This document shows positions 36,507 to 48,394 of a stretch of DNA of 64,000 nucleotides, one piece after another (the first letter of the stretch is position 1; every line of letters begins with the position of its first letter). This stretch comes from Galeopsis tetrahit (lineage: Eukaryota > Streptophyta > Magnoliopsida > Lamiales > Lamiaceae). The notes below the pieces were generated by a model. That model was given only the letters and a program-made list of their open reading frames with translations. It was not told the DNA's origin and ran no database searches. The translations under genes were made by a program, and so were the position numbers. The stretch lies in NCBI GenBank assembly GCA_963675135.1, contig OY776123.1:89811596-89875595 (forward strand), given 5' to 3'.

Positions 36507-36962
36507 TCAGAAACAGTTTCAAAATTCCAATAAACAACAAGATGCAAAACTCCTCCCTATTTTACAACCAATGCAATGCACTGCAAAAACTAAAAAAATT
36601 GATAAATCAATAGTAGAACCTCACTCTCCCAGTTCTGTTTATGGAAGAAAGAGCAAAAGGAAACGAAGCAAGAAGAGTGTGAGAGCAGAGCCACAAGTCT
36701 CAGTGTATGCGCTTCGATTGTGTCGCCAATCGCCTACATACGGTCTATTGGAACAAAATTCAATCCAGCCTATTGGAATTAGACGCATGGCACAAATAAG
36801 GGTAGCATAGTCAATGTGTATCCTCTTTTCTCATGGGCCTAATTAATTTTTTTATTTTTGGGCCAACAGGAATGGACCACTCGTTGAAGCCCAATTTCAA
36901 AACGGCCCAATATAGATTAGGAGAGAGTGTACAGAGAACGTGGTGGTTACGAGTCAATCAAC
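36507..36962. promoter_or_regulatory. Bidirectional promoter between PDH E1-beta and the DUF1365 gene
   Basis: Only 456 bp separate the two start codons. The right part holds four Site II-type motifs: TGGGCC at 36834-36839 and 36859-36864, GCCCA at about 36889, and GGCCCA at 36904-36909. Site II motifs are typical of constitutively expressed plant genes and TCP targets. I saw no clear TATA box for either side. Confidence 0.6.
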
Positions 36963-38886
36963 ATGGAGTTGCTCTATCTTCTCCTGTCGATCCTCTCAAC
37001 CACCGTTACCTCCGTACTTCTGTCGCTTCTCCTCCCCTTCCGCCACCTTCTCCGCCGCATCTTCCCTTCCCGCGCAACTTTGAACCTCCAGAATTCTGTC
37101 GCACTCTACCAAGGCACCGTTTGGCACGAGCGCCGCCGTCCTGTCCACCACTCATTCCGCTATTCCGTCCGCTATGCGCTAATTGACCTTGACAGTGCTC
37201 CCCACGCGCCGCCCAATCACCTCTCTGCCGACGATGCACGTAGTATTTGCAAGACCAATGGACCGGTGTACTTCTCTTCCATCCCCTCACTTCATTTAAA
37301 TTATAGCTAGGAGGAATTGTGTTTAAACACATGTTACTATTGATTGGAGCACGGATGCACACACTAATCACTCGAGTTACAATGATAAATCCACGCACTT
37401 CAATTCTGCACTTGTTATTGAAGAAACTGGTTCTGAATTTTTAATTCATATACTTTGTGATTTGCGAATTGGTAAGTAGCCATATAGTATGGTGGAAATA
37501 TGTAATACGAATTGACCAGATTGTGTAGTCCTCTGAGGCTAACTAGTTAATGTACTGTGATTGATGATAAGGTGACTGTGAAATGCAGATAGGGCAGTTG
37601 TTAACTACATTTTTAATAAATAAATGAATACCAATTTAGTATGTGCTTAGCATTTCCAGTTGCAGTAAACTGATTATTTGTATTGGATTGCCAGTTTTCT
37701 GTTGACAATACCTTCTAGTGTGGGATATGAACAAAATCCATTGAGTTTGTATTATTGCTATGATGTTGAAGGCGCAAATCGAACTTTGAAGAAGTGCATT
37801 GCTGAGGTACATTGGTGACATTTCAATTACGTGTGTATTTCTCATTCACTTGGAACTAGATGGGGAAGGGTAATTATAGTGGCACTAATTATCTGGCCAT
37901 ATTTTCACTTTATGGAAAAATAATAGCCTCTTTATTACGTCTTATTTTAGCTACTTGCTTTTGTCAATTTGATCTTGCTTCAGGTTACTAATACACCATG
38001 GGGTGAAAGAGTTACATTTTTATTTAATCCAAACTCAGATTTGGTTGCAAAGCCTCTTCATGTCAGCCCTTTCATGGTTAGTTAATACTATCAATTAATT
38101 CGTATTCTTGGAAGTTGCCTAATTGCAGCCTATCTTCACTTTAATTGCAATTATGTTCACTTTTTTTAATATATTTTCTTTATTACATGTTACTTATAAT
38201 AATCAAAGGATATGCTGGGGAACTGGAGCATGAAAACGAATGATCCTGCTGAGAATCTGCACATAGTAATATCGGTACAACACCCTGAACTTGGTAACTA
38301 CTTCACTGCTTCATTGACAGCCAAAAGAGTTACCTCTTCAACTTCAGAGGATCATTCAAGTTTCTTTTGGTTGATGCCCCATAAAGTTGCTTTATGGATA
38401 TATTGGCATGTAAGTACTCTTTAGAACTGGCTTTTCTTTTTATTACTTATATTGATGCTTCATTTTTGTGATAGCATTACAATTTTAAGGAATTTTCAAC
38501 TCTATGTCTAAGATTTTTCTTGGTTCTGTTGGCTAAATGATGCATATATAGCCAGGGGACTGAAGTTGTTGGCTTAGTTTCCCAAAAATGCTGGCATATG
38601 TTTTTTTAACCTATTGTTAATTGACAATGTATATATTTCTCTTGATTTGTTGTTCTAGGCTGTCAAACTTTGGTGGAAAAATGTTTCGTTTATTCAACAC
38701 CCAAGATATCAAAATCCAATGTATAGAGAAGACGCTTTAATTCGTAATGAGAATATACAATTCTGTCCGTCGTTCGGAAAGATTCGGAATGAAGCACAGA
38801 TAGAAGGAAGACAATGTGATTCAGCATCAAAAATATCAAACAGTCGCGGCCTCGTATGGAGAGATGCTCCATGGCCCTGGTGCTGA
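36963..38886 (+). CDS. DUF1365 family protein
   Basis: Five exons (36963-37267, 37695-37806, 37984-38076, 38209-38409, 38659-38886) join in phase to 312 residues. The DUF1365 signature is clear: YQGTVWHERRRPVHHSFRYS, then YALIDLDSAP, NGPVFLLTIPSSVGYEQNP (spliced across intron 1), LSLYYCYDVEG, NTPWGERVTFLFNP, KPLHVSPFMDMLGNW and WIYWHAVKLWWKN. A hydrophobic segment near residues 4-27 may be a membrane anchor or signal. The family is widespread in bacteria and plants and its biochemical role is unknown; bacterial members often lie near fatty acid modification genes, which is only a hint. The C-terminus ends WRDAPWPWC, the Trp-Pro-Trp ending I recall for plant members, so the model looks complete. 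Confidence 0.9.
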
Positions 38887-40116
38887 ATTCATACTTGTAA
38901 GTCTTAATTTGTAACTCTGCTTGAATTAAGATTGCATATTGCAGCTATCTGCAATATAAGTAAATACAATTTATACATCCCTGAATGTTCTGATTCTTCT
39001 GAACCTTACTGCCCTCCCCCAACAACTGCAGTCTCCTCTTCGTGGAGCAAATCCTAGATTCATCCCACATCACACATGAGCACACGAAGAAATGATAATA
39101 TGTAAAGATGTTTATACCTGTCGTATTTGTTTTAGCTGCATTCATTTCAAAATAAATAATTTAACAATTAGGATAGCGACGGACATGGATCCTCTCCATT
39201 TACTTTTTCTCAATTTATGGTACATTGAGAGAGATTAAGACACGTAAAGTGAGATGAGGTAGGCGGCTCCACTTTTCTTATGTTTTCATTCATTATTTTA
39301 TTATGAGTCTATCTCTCTAAATTTACACAAAAGCAACTGTAGGAGATGCATTTCTAATAGTGACTTGTTCAAATCCTGTGTATTTCTTCCATCCTGGATG
39401 CTTCTGGCACTTCTAGCCTAGGTTCCTATTTATACGAGCAGCAACGCGCGTTTCTTGTGGGTTGGTCGATCACTTGAAGGTTGGAAATTGAAAGTCTGTT
39501 GTTATATTAATATAATTGAAGGATCCCTCGGGTTTCTGAACTCAAAATCAATGGTGCTTCGTTGTAATTTTGATTTAATCGTCTTGTGTACTTGATTCTG
39601 CGAAACCGTGAAACCTCGGTCTCTGCGTGTACAACGAGGTTTCTTGTCATCAATATTCTAGACATAATTTTGATTAGTGTTCGATTTTTTTGTTTTTAAC
39701 ACTTCGAAATTTCACCCATTTACAACAAGTTACAATGATGTAAAATTTTAAGTTGATTTATTTAGATTAAATTACTTAGAATATGGTTGAATTCGAGCTC
39801 CATAATATACCATTCGATAAAAAAAAAAACAATATATATATATATATGTATTTATTTATTGTTTGTTTGTTTGCCTTGAAAAAATAATAAAAAGAAACTA
39901 TATTACTAGCATATATACATAGGTGACTTTGGTGGTACACAAGCAAGATTGTCAAATATGTGTATCCAATAAAGTTTAGGCTCAGATCAACTTACTCTCT
40001 ACTTTTTGAAAAAAAAGTAAAATACTTCACGCAATTGGTGCCGGCATTGCTTATTGTCTGAGAATTAAACCAGTTATTAAACAAAAGTTGCGGCAAAGAC
40101 TATAATTTGTCGATAC
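38887..40116. other. No gene seen downstream of the DUF1365 gene
   Basis: It includes the presumed 3' untranslated region, then AT-rich sequence with a (TA)n run at about 39832-39846. A GC-richer patch near 39400-39480 has no ORF or recognisable element. Confidence 0.5.
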
Positions 40117-40805
40117 TAATCTTAAAATTTGGTTATAATCTTTGACCAATATTCTTTTCAATTGCCAATCAGCTCATAGGTGTGCGGAAAAATCATAATT
40201 GTAAAAATCATGAATAATAAAAAGATAAATTAGAATTTGTTAATTCCGATGGATAGAAGTCGAAAATCGATAACGGTTCTAAACAATGTCTAGTCAGCCG
40301 TATGAAATATATTTTTTAAAATAATATTTTATTTTAAAATTTTCAAATAATAAATACGAAAGTAAAATTTAAAAAAAGTAAAAAATTACAAAGAGGTCAT
40401 TGAAAAAAATTAAAAATTGTAAAAATAATATCGAAAAATATAAAAATGTTCACCCCGTTTTCACCCCTTAAACAATATGAATAGAATTTTACCAAAAAAA
40501 TTGTATAAGTCATGGCAAAACCACGTATTTTGCTAGGAACGTCGACTCCATTTAAAAAAATGTGTTCGAATTGAACTTTGATGTCGAAAAATCCAAAAAA
40601 AAGTAACAGACGGTAGCGGCGACTAGCGTCTGAACAGGCCTAGGTGTCGAATTTTACAACGATATTCATAATCTTAAAATTAGGTTAGTAATCTTTGTCC
40701 AATATTATTTTCAATTCCCAATCTGGCCCTACGATGGTAGGTGGGCGGGAAATCATAATTGTAAAAATCGTGAACAATAAAAAGGTGATTTAGAATTAGA
40801 ATATG
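40117..40805 (+). repeat. Pair of about 145-bp direct repeats around about 400 bp
   Basis: The blocks 40117-40260 and 40663-40805 share, in order, AATCTTAAAAT, GGTTA/TAATCTTTG, CCAATAT, TTTCAATT, CCAATC, AAATCATAATTGTAAAAATC and AATAATAAAAAG or a close variant. Similarity is about 75-80 percent by eye. The spacer has no ORF. It could be an old local duplication or a very small terminal-repeat retroelement (TRIM); no clear primer-binding site was found. Confidence 0.6.
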
Positions 40806-42869
40806 ATTTGAGAGTCGAATTAATTGAATGAGTCGACATCTATACCACCAATTCTTTAATTTTGCATGTGACTTAATGTAAGTTTCCTTTGTCGTGTGGT
40901 GTTAAAATGCAAATAGACTTTTTGTATATAATTTCCTAAATTAAACGTGAATTGGTCCAACACCACTTCTCAATTTCCCTATCCCACCAATGCCAGTTGT
41001 ATGGTCTATCGCAAAAATAGATCAAAAAATTAGTCATATGTTTACTATTTTCTATAAATACACAAAATGTTTGGTCAATTTTGTTTTTAACCATTGCATT
41101 GTATGTTGGCCAAAAAAAACTACTGTATTGTATGCATTTATAACCTCACTAAGATAAAGTGTTTTTTTTTAGAGGGATCTCACATGACTTCAACAGTACT
41201 AAGATAAAGTGTTGAAATTTGTTGTTTGTTAATGTTTACTCCATTAATTTAAACATTATAATGACTAATGGTTAAGTAAAGTATGTACATAGTTTATTAC
41301 TATTTCATATCAAAAGGAAATTTTCTTCATTTAAAGAAGCATGTGCTCGAATATTTTTGTTGAGATGCATTCACAAAATCTGAAAGCTCGACCAGATCAT
41401 AATAAATTAAATTTGAAACTAGATGAGATATAATTGCTAATTAATCACCCCAAATATCAATCTATAAATAATGGTTAGGAACTTATGATTAACCCAAGTA
41501 ACTTAGAATTGTTTTTACATATAGAGAGATCTATAGTTGTGGATTAAATTATGCTTCCATTTAAATAATTTTATATCACATTTATGAAAAAGACAATTGG
41601 TTAACCAATATGAGCTTCTTGATGGACCACGTTGAAATTTGAAATGTTAGGTTTCATATCGCATCAAATCTAAATGTGTTTGGACCCAAAAGTGTGTTGT
41701 AGTACTTAATTTGGTTATGTTGTCTGAGGTTTAATTTCTTTTTCACAACTATTTACTTATCCAACACATTTGTGGAAATTATTATTATTTTTATGCACAC
41801 GTTTTTATTATTTTCTAATTCAACAAAGTGTGAGATATATGTAGATAAGAGTTTTTTTTTTTTTTTAAACCTATATATATATGTAGATAAGAGTTGAACG
41901 TGGCATGATCACATCTTATTGAGAATTTCAAAATATCTTTATTCTTAGGTGTTGGTATCCACTAATACTATCTAGTGTGGGCTTTGTTAACGTTTTAGTT
42001 ATATACGTAGTATTGTTTTTTAAAAAGTTTGTGAGAAAAATAGTATTTATAGATGGAAAATTAATGCATATATTAGTTTTAATTAATTATTTATATAGTT
42101 GGTTGTTAGTTATGACAATACAATATGATGTACAAAAAATTGGAATTATACCGGAATTAAATAATTACTATTACAATGGAGAATAAAGGGTTGAATTATT
42201 TATAAGATTGAGTAAAATTAAAGTATACATGCATGTGCTTGGTTAAAATTAACTAAATCAAAAATCATTTTCCCCTCTAAATATTAAATTATCAAAATAT
42301 ACCCTCAACTCTAAAAATTACACCCTTAATTTTCATTACTAGCTAGTAATAATATTAGTATAGTGTTACAGTGCACATGGTACCCATAATACTTTGTCGT
42401 GACAAATTTTACATTGGGATAAACAAATGAGGATATAAATAAAGGATATAGAAAAGTGAAAATTGCAATAATTAAAATTAGAATTTATAAATACGAGTAA
42501 ATGTAATTGATTTATTCTTAATTTTGTATTAATATTCTAACCTTCTAGGACGTGTTAATTAACTTCCATTTTTAGATCTTAAATGACCTTTCAATATGAG
42601 TTTTTGTATTTGTTTTTATTAATTAGAGTAGTACTGCGCGCTAAGGGAAAGGAGGCGGGTAGGGGTCCCACACTAACTTGATATAATAAATAAGAATACA
42701 GTACTTTATTGCTAAATTTTAATAATATAGTCATAATGTATTCAACTATAAAAATATAAAAAAAGAGTATGTTTGTATCACTGTTTAAATTAAAGAGTAA
42801 GTAAATGAGTTAATTACACATATTTAGGGGACTTTGAATAGTTCCACAAAACTAATCCTTATCGCCCTA
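40806..42869. other. No gene seen
   Basis: AT-rich sequence. GTAGATAAGAGTT occurs twice (about 41842 and 41883) around a T-run. ORFs such as the one near 41977 have no family features. Confidence 0.5.
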
Positions 42870-42971
42870 TTATCCCCTCGAACGGTGTGGGTAATGAAGA
42901 CTAATAAGGAGCTTGGAACGAAGAAACTCGAATGCAGATTGGAGAAGGCTATTTGCGAAGATGTCCGCAAG
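42870..42971 (-). pseudogene. Remnant of copia retrotransposon pol C-terminus
   Basis: The minus strand reads L-A-D-I-F-A-N-S-L-L-Q-S-A-F-E-F-L-R-S-K-L and then L-I-S-L-H-Y-P-H to a TAA (plus 42870-42872). This matches the end of Ty1/copia RNase H regions, where the usual form is LADIFTKSL followed by FEFLRSKLGV. Only about 30 codons are recognisable; no terminal repeat could be traced. Confidence 0.75.
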
Positions 42972-43379
42972 TTAGGGATGAGACGGGAAGAAATAGATGG
43001 ATAGTTTTTCGATCGATACCAGTTCATAAACAAAGTAACAATCAATATCAATATATTTTTCTCATTAGTGGGCCACTAGATTGTAACTGAGAAAGATAGC
43101 TAGCACATATTTATAACCTTTAAGTAACTCAAATCGGATAGCAATTATTTATGTTTGTTTTGTATGATTTTTTTTTTTTTAAAGATGAGTGGATTTTTCT
43201 GTCCCTTTTATACATAAAATTTAGTCAAATAATTGTATACAGTATTTATAGTACATGCATCTTTAATTTAGTAAGAAGATTTATTAAGGATGATGATGAG
43301 TTAAATATGATTAAACGTATTGATCACGTAAATATTGGAGGTTTATTACTAGTACAACTGGTGGCCGACTAATTAAAAG
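42972..43379. other. No gene seen upstream of JAZ
   Basis: AT-rich sequence, probably distal JAZ promoter. The ORF near 43151 has no recognisable features. Confidence 0.5.
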
Positions 43380-43470
43380 CACGTGTGTAATGTACTTATG
43401 AAAGTGAGAGGTGTAATAAGATCGCATGTTAAATAAATAAAAGCGGCGACGAAAACTCATGCAACACGTG
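43380..43470 (+). promoter_or_regulatory. Two G-boxes upstream of JAZ8-like gene
   Basis: CACGTG occurs at 43380-43385 and 43465-43470, about 310 and 225 bp before the start codon. G-boxes are bound by MYC2-type factors, and known JAZ genes are induced by jasmonate through such sites. This is inferred from motif and position. Confidence 0.5.
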
Positions 43471-43689
43471 ATTTTAATTTCTTAATTCACATTTTTTTTG
43501 TTCCTTTCTGCCCAGTCGGTCCTTTTCAACTTCGATTATTATTCGGTGGGAGTGTGTGTTACGTGTTTTGAATAATATTAATCCTATTATAAAATAAAAT
43601 CACAAACACCCCTATTTTTCCCTCCCAACCAACCCCCACAATTCTCTCTCTCTTACTCTCTCTCTCTCATAAAAGATAAAAAAAAAAAA

Positions 43690-44238
43690 ATGAAAAGAAA
43701 CTGCAATTTGGAGCTACGCCTTGTAACTCCTTCCGTCTATCACCACTCCATGTATGTCTCTCTCTCTCTCTCTCTCTCTCTTATATATATGTGTTGGGTA
43801 AATTAATTAGTGTTTAATATATATGCAGGTTGGATATTGAGATTGAAAGTCCAAACAAGAAACAGCAGCAGCTGACTATTTTCTACAATGGAAAGGTTGC
43901 TTCTTGTGATGCCACTGAACTTCAGGTAATATATTCATTAATTATTTTATAAAAAATATAATTGTACGTAATTTCTTAATTTAATTATTGGTTGTATGGT
44001 GCAGGCTAAGGCGATCATATCGCTGGCACATAGAGAAATGGAAGATAAATTTAGAAACAATTCAACGGCTGGATGTTCATCACCGTGTTTGGTGAAATCG
44101 GTTTCAGCAGATTACAGCCCAACAAGTAGCTGCATAAATAATGGGCTTTCGATGAAGAGATCGCTGCAGAGGTTCTTGGAGAAGAGAAAGACCCGGGCCC
44201 ACTCTCTATCTCCTTACTCTAATATTAGGCCCATTTAG
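43690..44238 (+). CDS. JAZ8/TIFY5-type jasmonate ZIM-domain repressor
   Basis: Three exons (43690-43751, 43829-43925, 44005-44238) join in phase to 130 residues. JAZ proteins bind MYC factors in the nucleus and repress jasmonate-responsive genes until degraded through COI1. Visible parts are an N-terminal EAR motif LELRL (residues 7-11), which can recruit TOPLESS directly, a TIFY domain with TIFYNG (37-42) running to about residue 65, and a C-terminal Jas motif SLQRFLEKRKTR (106-117) ending near SPY. The segment before the Jas helix reads NNGLSMKR in place of the canonical LPIARR degron. EAR plus a non-canonical degron is the JAZ7/JAZ8 arrangement, linked in Arabidopsis to resistance against jasmonate-triggered turnover. 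Start: first ATG after a (CT)n leader; it yields the EAR motif where expected. Confidence 0.93.
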
Positions 44239-45157
44239 GAAATGAGATATTGTAAATTAATTCAAATTTATTGGTTCACTTCAATTAAATCCCCTTCATT
44301 CTCTCTCACAATGTTTTTATTTTACTTTATTAACTAAAAATTACTTTGTTTTCTCAGTAGAATTAAAATATATTTTGCATTTCATTCAAGTTGTGTGGAT
44401 CGACTTTGGATGTGTTATCAAAGAAAACAATATTTTTTGATGTACTGTGTAATAAATAAATTAATGTTTCATAGTCTTTGTTTATATAAAATTATTTAGT
44501 AAACTCAAATAAAAATATATATATATATATTGAGATTGATTTAAAAAGAAAAAATCCATCAACCCAAAAGTTTGGTCTAATGTTATAATTTTAATCGTAA
44601 TAAGTGCTGATATGAATAAGTTTAATATCTTGATTTATATATCAAAATTTGTAATGACTTATTATAGTAACTTGTTTTTAAAATTATTACTAGAACCTAG
44701 CTGCAAATTCAGACTCCATCACCGATTTAGTCCCATATATCTGTAATAAATTTAGATTTTGTATCAAAATTGATTTTAATTTGAACAATTTTCCCTGTGA
44801 TTTTGTGTGTTATTTAATGAATTTGATGCTAAATTTAATGGAGCTATTATCTGATGAAGTTAAACTTTACTTAATATTAAATGATATGTAATCGAGTCCA
44901 TTACCTTCTACTTAAATAAATCCAGATTTTTTTTTAACCAACAATCGTAAACAAAAATAATTTGCATAAAAAAACATAATTTTCTCAACATCTTGACAAA
45001 TACGTACAAATGCATTCAAACACATATATAATTGTAATATAGATCAACTCTCAAATAACTAAAATCAAGTCGAATTCTAGAAAAGTATCATAAAATTAGT
45101 ATATGAAAATCTTTTTCATTAACAATATTTTGGTCCCTGTGGCTGTGACTATCAATT
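44239..45157. other. Convergent gap between JAZ and 2-hydroxy-acid oxidase, no gene
   Basis: AT-rich sequence holding the presumed 3' ends of both flanking genes, including an AATAAA-type hexamer near 44450 for JAZ. Nothing else is seen. Confidence 0.5.
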
Positions 45158-47102
45158 TCACAAACGAGGTGCAACACGAGGACTGGGAGCGTCCCACGGG
45201 GCCGTGATATGGGCTCGTGTAATTTCCTTAATGGATCGGCAACCACTCAACGCCATAGTCAACTCCAACTCATCGTGTAACATTTCAAGAACTTTCTTCA
45301 CGCCCGCCTCGCCACCTGCAGCTAATGCGAAAACTACAGGCCGCCCTATCTGTAATCGACAACATTTTAAGCCAAATAAGGTACACTATTTGTGCATTTT
45401 ATATGTAGAATATTTTTCAGTCAAAGTCTATATAAAAAAAATTCACTGTGTAATTGGTTTACTTACAAATACACCAGAGGCTCCGAGTGCTAACGCTTTA
45501 AACACGTCTGTTCCACGTCTGATTCCACCATCAAGAAAAACCGGAACTCTACCCTTGACAGCTAACACAACCTCTTCCAGGGCCGTTATGGTTGCCTGAA
45601 CATAGTCGAGCTGTCTAGCCCCATGATTCGACACGATAATACCAGCAACCCCCGCTTGTACAGACAAAATTGCTAAATGATGCAAAACAACAGAAAAGTG
45701 AAAAATGGACTAACAAATAAATACTTCATTTTGGTTCAAAATGCCTACCATCCTCAGCAGTTAACACTCCTTTTATTAGAATTGGCAATTTGGTGATTGT
45801 CTGAAGCCACTTCAGATCCTGTGTAGAGTTTTTTCGTGTAGTTAACAGCTTGTAATAATCCTATAAGCTGAATTTTGTTCGAACGTACCTCCCAGTTAAG
45901 AGACTGTTTGATATTTTCAGCAGCATACTTCGCAAGTCCAGAGTCGCTCGTCTGAGTTCAAGATTTCGTTTAAATTTGTATGATGATAGAATAGAATTAA
46001 AACCTCATTCTTATTTGTAGATGCAAATGCAATTACCCTATCTATAGTGCCAAGATCCAAGCCTTCAAAATTCTTTAATGTCAAGTTTGGTGGCAGGGCA
46101 AATCTGTTACACATACACTAATAACTCTGTTTAGTCATGGTACTTGAACTAATAGTTGAATAAATCAATCACGAATAACCTGTTCTTGATATCGGCTTCC
46201 CTTCGCCCAAGTCTTGGAGTATCAACTGTAAGGGCGATTGCCTTGAAACCAGCCTTTTCAGCGCGTCTAATGAGCTGCTGAACGACGTTTCTATCGTTGA
46301 GAACCTTATAAATTGAGAGCAAAAGATCAGAAGGTATGTAAAATTCAAATGCCCCACAAATCAACAAGTGATGAAATGAAGCATTCTAACACACATAGAG
46401 CTGAAAGAAAAGCGTTCCGGGTCCAGTTGAGGCGACCTCTTCGATACTGGATGTGGCAAATGATGATAACGTCTACAACCGAGAAAAAGAAAATCACTTC
46501 TTTATTATCCAAGATTCAAGCAAGTAAACAAATGCTAAAAACAATCAGTAGTAATGAACTAAATGGATAAAATTCAGACCATAATGGTACCAGCAGCTGA
46601 TGCGGCCCTTGCTGTGGCAAGCTCTCCTGTAATTAACGAGAGTAACACTTTCGCACGTCAATTGCACTGTGCAACTGGTGCATATTTTTTGTCAACTAAA
46701 AAGTAGTAATACTATTCAACACACCTTGAGGATGTGCCATTTTCTGAAAACCTGTTGGAGCAACCATTATAGGCATTGAAATCTTGTAACCGTAGATAGT
46801 TGTGGTTGTATCAATACTGCTGACATCAATTAAAATACGAGGGCGAAACCTGTGCACAGAATAACAACGCCTGTATGAAAATCTACTAACACTTGAATTT
46901 AAAGACAGTAGTGAACACATTACAATAAGCATTATTATGATGCAATTGGATTGAAACATTACAGTATCTTAGAGAAAGCATTTCGATTCTCACGAAGAGT
47001 CCACTCGTCCTCAGCACCAGACGCGTAATAGTCGTAAACCATCTTTGGCAATTTCTCCTTAGCAATGGCTTCAAACTCCATAACATTGGTTATGTTTTCC
47101 AT
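45158..47102 (-). CDS. Peroxisomal (S)-2-hydroxy-acid oxidase, glycolate oxidase family
   Basis: Ten coding exons in transcript order: 47102-46963, 46849-46725, 46626-46580, 46472-46395, 46304-46180, 46103-46037, 45951-45889, 45818-45749, 45672-45467, 45349-45158. They join in phase to 370 residues, the usual length. The family uses FMN to oxidise 2-hydroxy acids (glycolate in photorespiration) to 2-oxo acids with release of hydrogen peroxide. Catalytic residues by spinach alignment are kept: Y25, Y130 (FFQLYV), R165 (LGRRE), K231 (LIKGV), H255 and R258 (SNHGARQLDY). The C-terminus PRL is a peroxisomal PTS1 signal. The substrate pocket differs from photorespiratory enzymes: G80-F81 replace Ala-Met and F109 replaces the pocket Trp (SSFATSS for SSWATSS). 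A preference for bulkier hydroxy acids is therefore possible. A 5'-untranslated exon near 47610-47690 is likely. Confidence 0.94.
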
Positions 47103-48394
47103 TTTCTCTGCTTCAACACAGCTCTGGATTATCATTATGAAACAATTGATCATAAAAGAATATAGAAAACACACACACAATTGGTCAAGATGCCAAACCA
47201 GGATTATTCACTAACTTATTGAAACATTCAAGTCACCGATTCATGAACTTCAACTTCAACAGGCCTATATTAATATTACACAGATGACAGAATCCCACAA
47301 AAAAAAAAAAAACAATTCTTTAAATTTAAATCATGAGAGCAATTACAATTCAGTAATAATTGAAATAAGTTGCACAGAAGCAAATTAACAAGAAAAACAG
47401 ATAAACAAGCTGATCAAATGGTACTGTTTTAATGACCAATCTGTCAAAGGTGGCGGAGACTCCATTTATCATTAATCACGTAAATCTTGAAAGCATAAAC
47501 CCATGAATAAGAAGCACAAATTAAAAGAAAGAAAAAATTAGTTGGAAATTTAAAAGGAGCATATAATTTAAATCATCAAAGTAAGACAAAACATGAAATG
47601 AGTACCAAGAACTTGAATCAAGAAAGTTGATAGAAGAATCCTACGCCAATCGAGTGAAGAAAGCCCTTCAAGAATCGAAAATTGTTAAGAGTGTGTGTGT
47701 GTAAGAGTTTTCAAAGATGGTAGGTAGCAGTGGGGTACAAAACCAACTCACTTTCCAATTCTTTATTTTCATATTATTGAAAATTTAAATAATATTTTTA
47801 TTGAAATTTGAAAAGATTCTAGTATATCTTTTGAAACCTGCTCTTTCTATGGATCTAAAAGTTGGAGGATTGAAATAAAATATTTGCACCATATTAATTA
47901 ATGATTTTATGAGTACAAGTTTTAGTTTTAGTTTTAGATTTATTAATATAATAATATTATTTTTTTTTCCTAAAATCCCTATAAACAGTAACAAAGAAAA
48001 GCGTGCATTTGCAGGGGCCCCTCCCTTTCTCTCAGAATCTATCTGACTTTGTTTTACTACCGTAAGTAGACAACATTTTCTGTAAAAAGACTGTCCAAGA
48101 AACTAACAATCTGTGATGGGACTCAACCAACAGCCTTAAAACTTTAAATCATGCATCAAGGCAAACACTCTCATACCAGGAAAGACACTTCACTCCCTGG
48201 GTATTGATGTTACAAATTAGACCATTGTAATAATGTGTGTACAAATGTTAGTAATATTGAACTATCAAGTAAAGAAAACAGACAAGGCATAGCACTTTTA
48301 CCCATGTTTCACATCCTCAACACAAATTTGTGTTACATGCATTTTCTGCTAAAAATTATGTACAAAACAAACATCCTTCTTCCCAAAGTAAAAT
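47103..48394. other. 5' region of hydroxy-acid oxidase and 3' flank of LRR gene
   Basis: It holds a probable leader intron of the oxidase (minus strand, donor GTACTC near 47605) and its promoter up to about 48000, then the 3' flank of the next minus-strand gene. No other gene is seen. Confidence 0.5.

Noticed and set aside
36430..36810. 126-codon plus-strand ORF
   Set aside because: Mostly antisense to the first exon and 5' flank of the PDH E1-beta gene; no domain.
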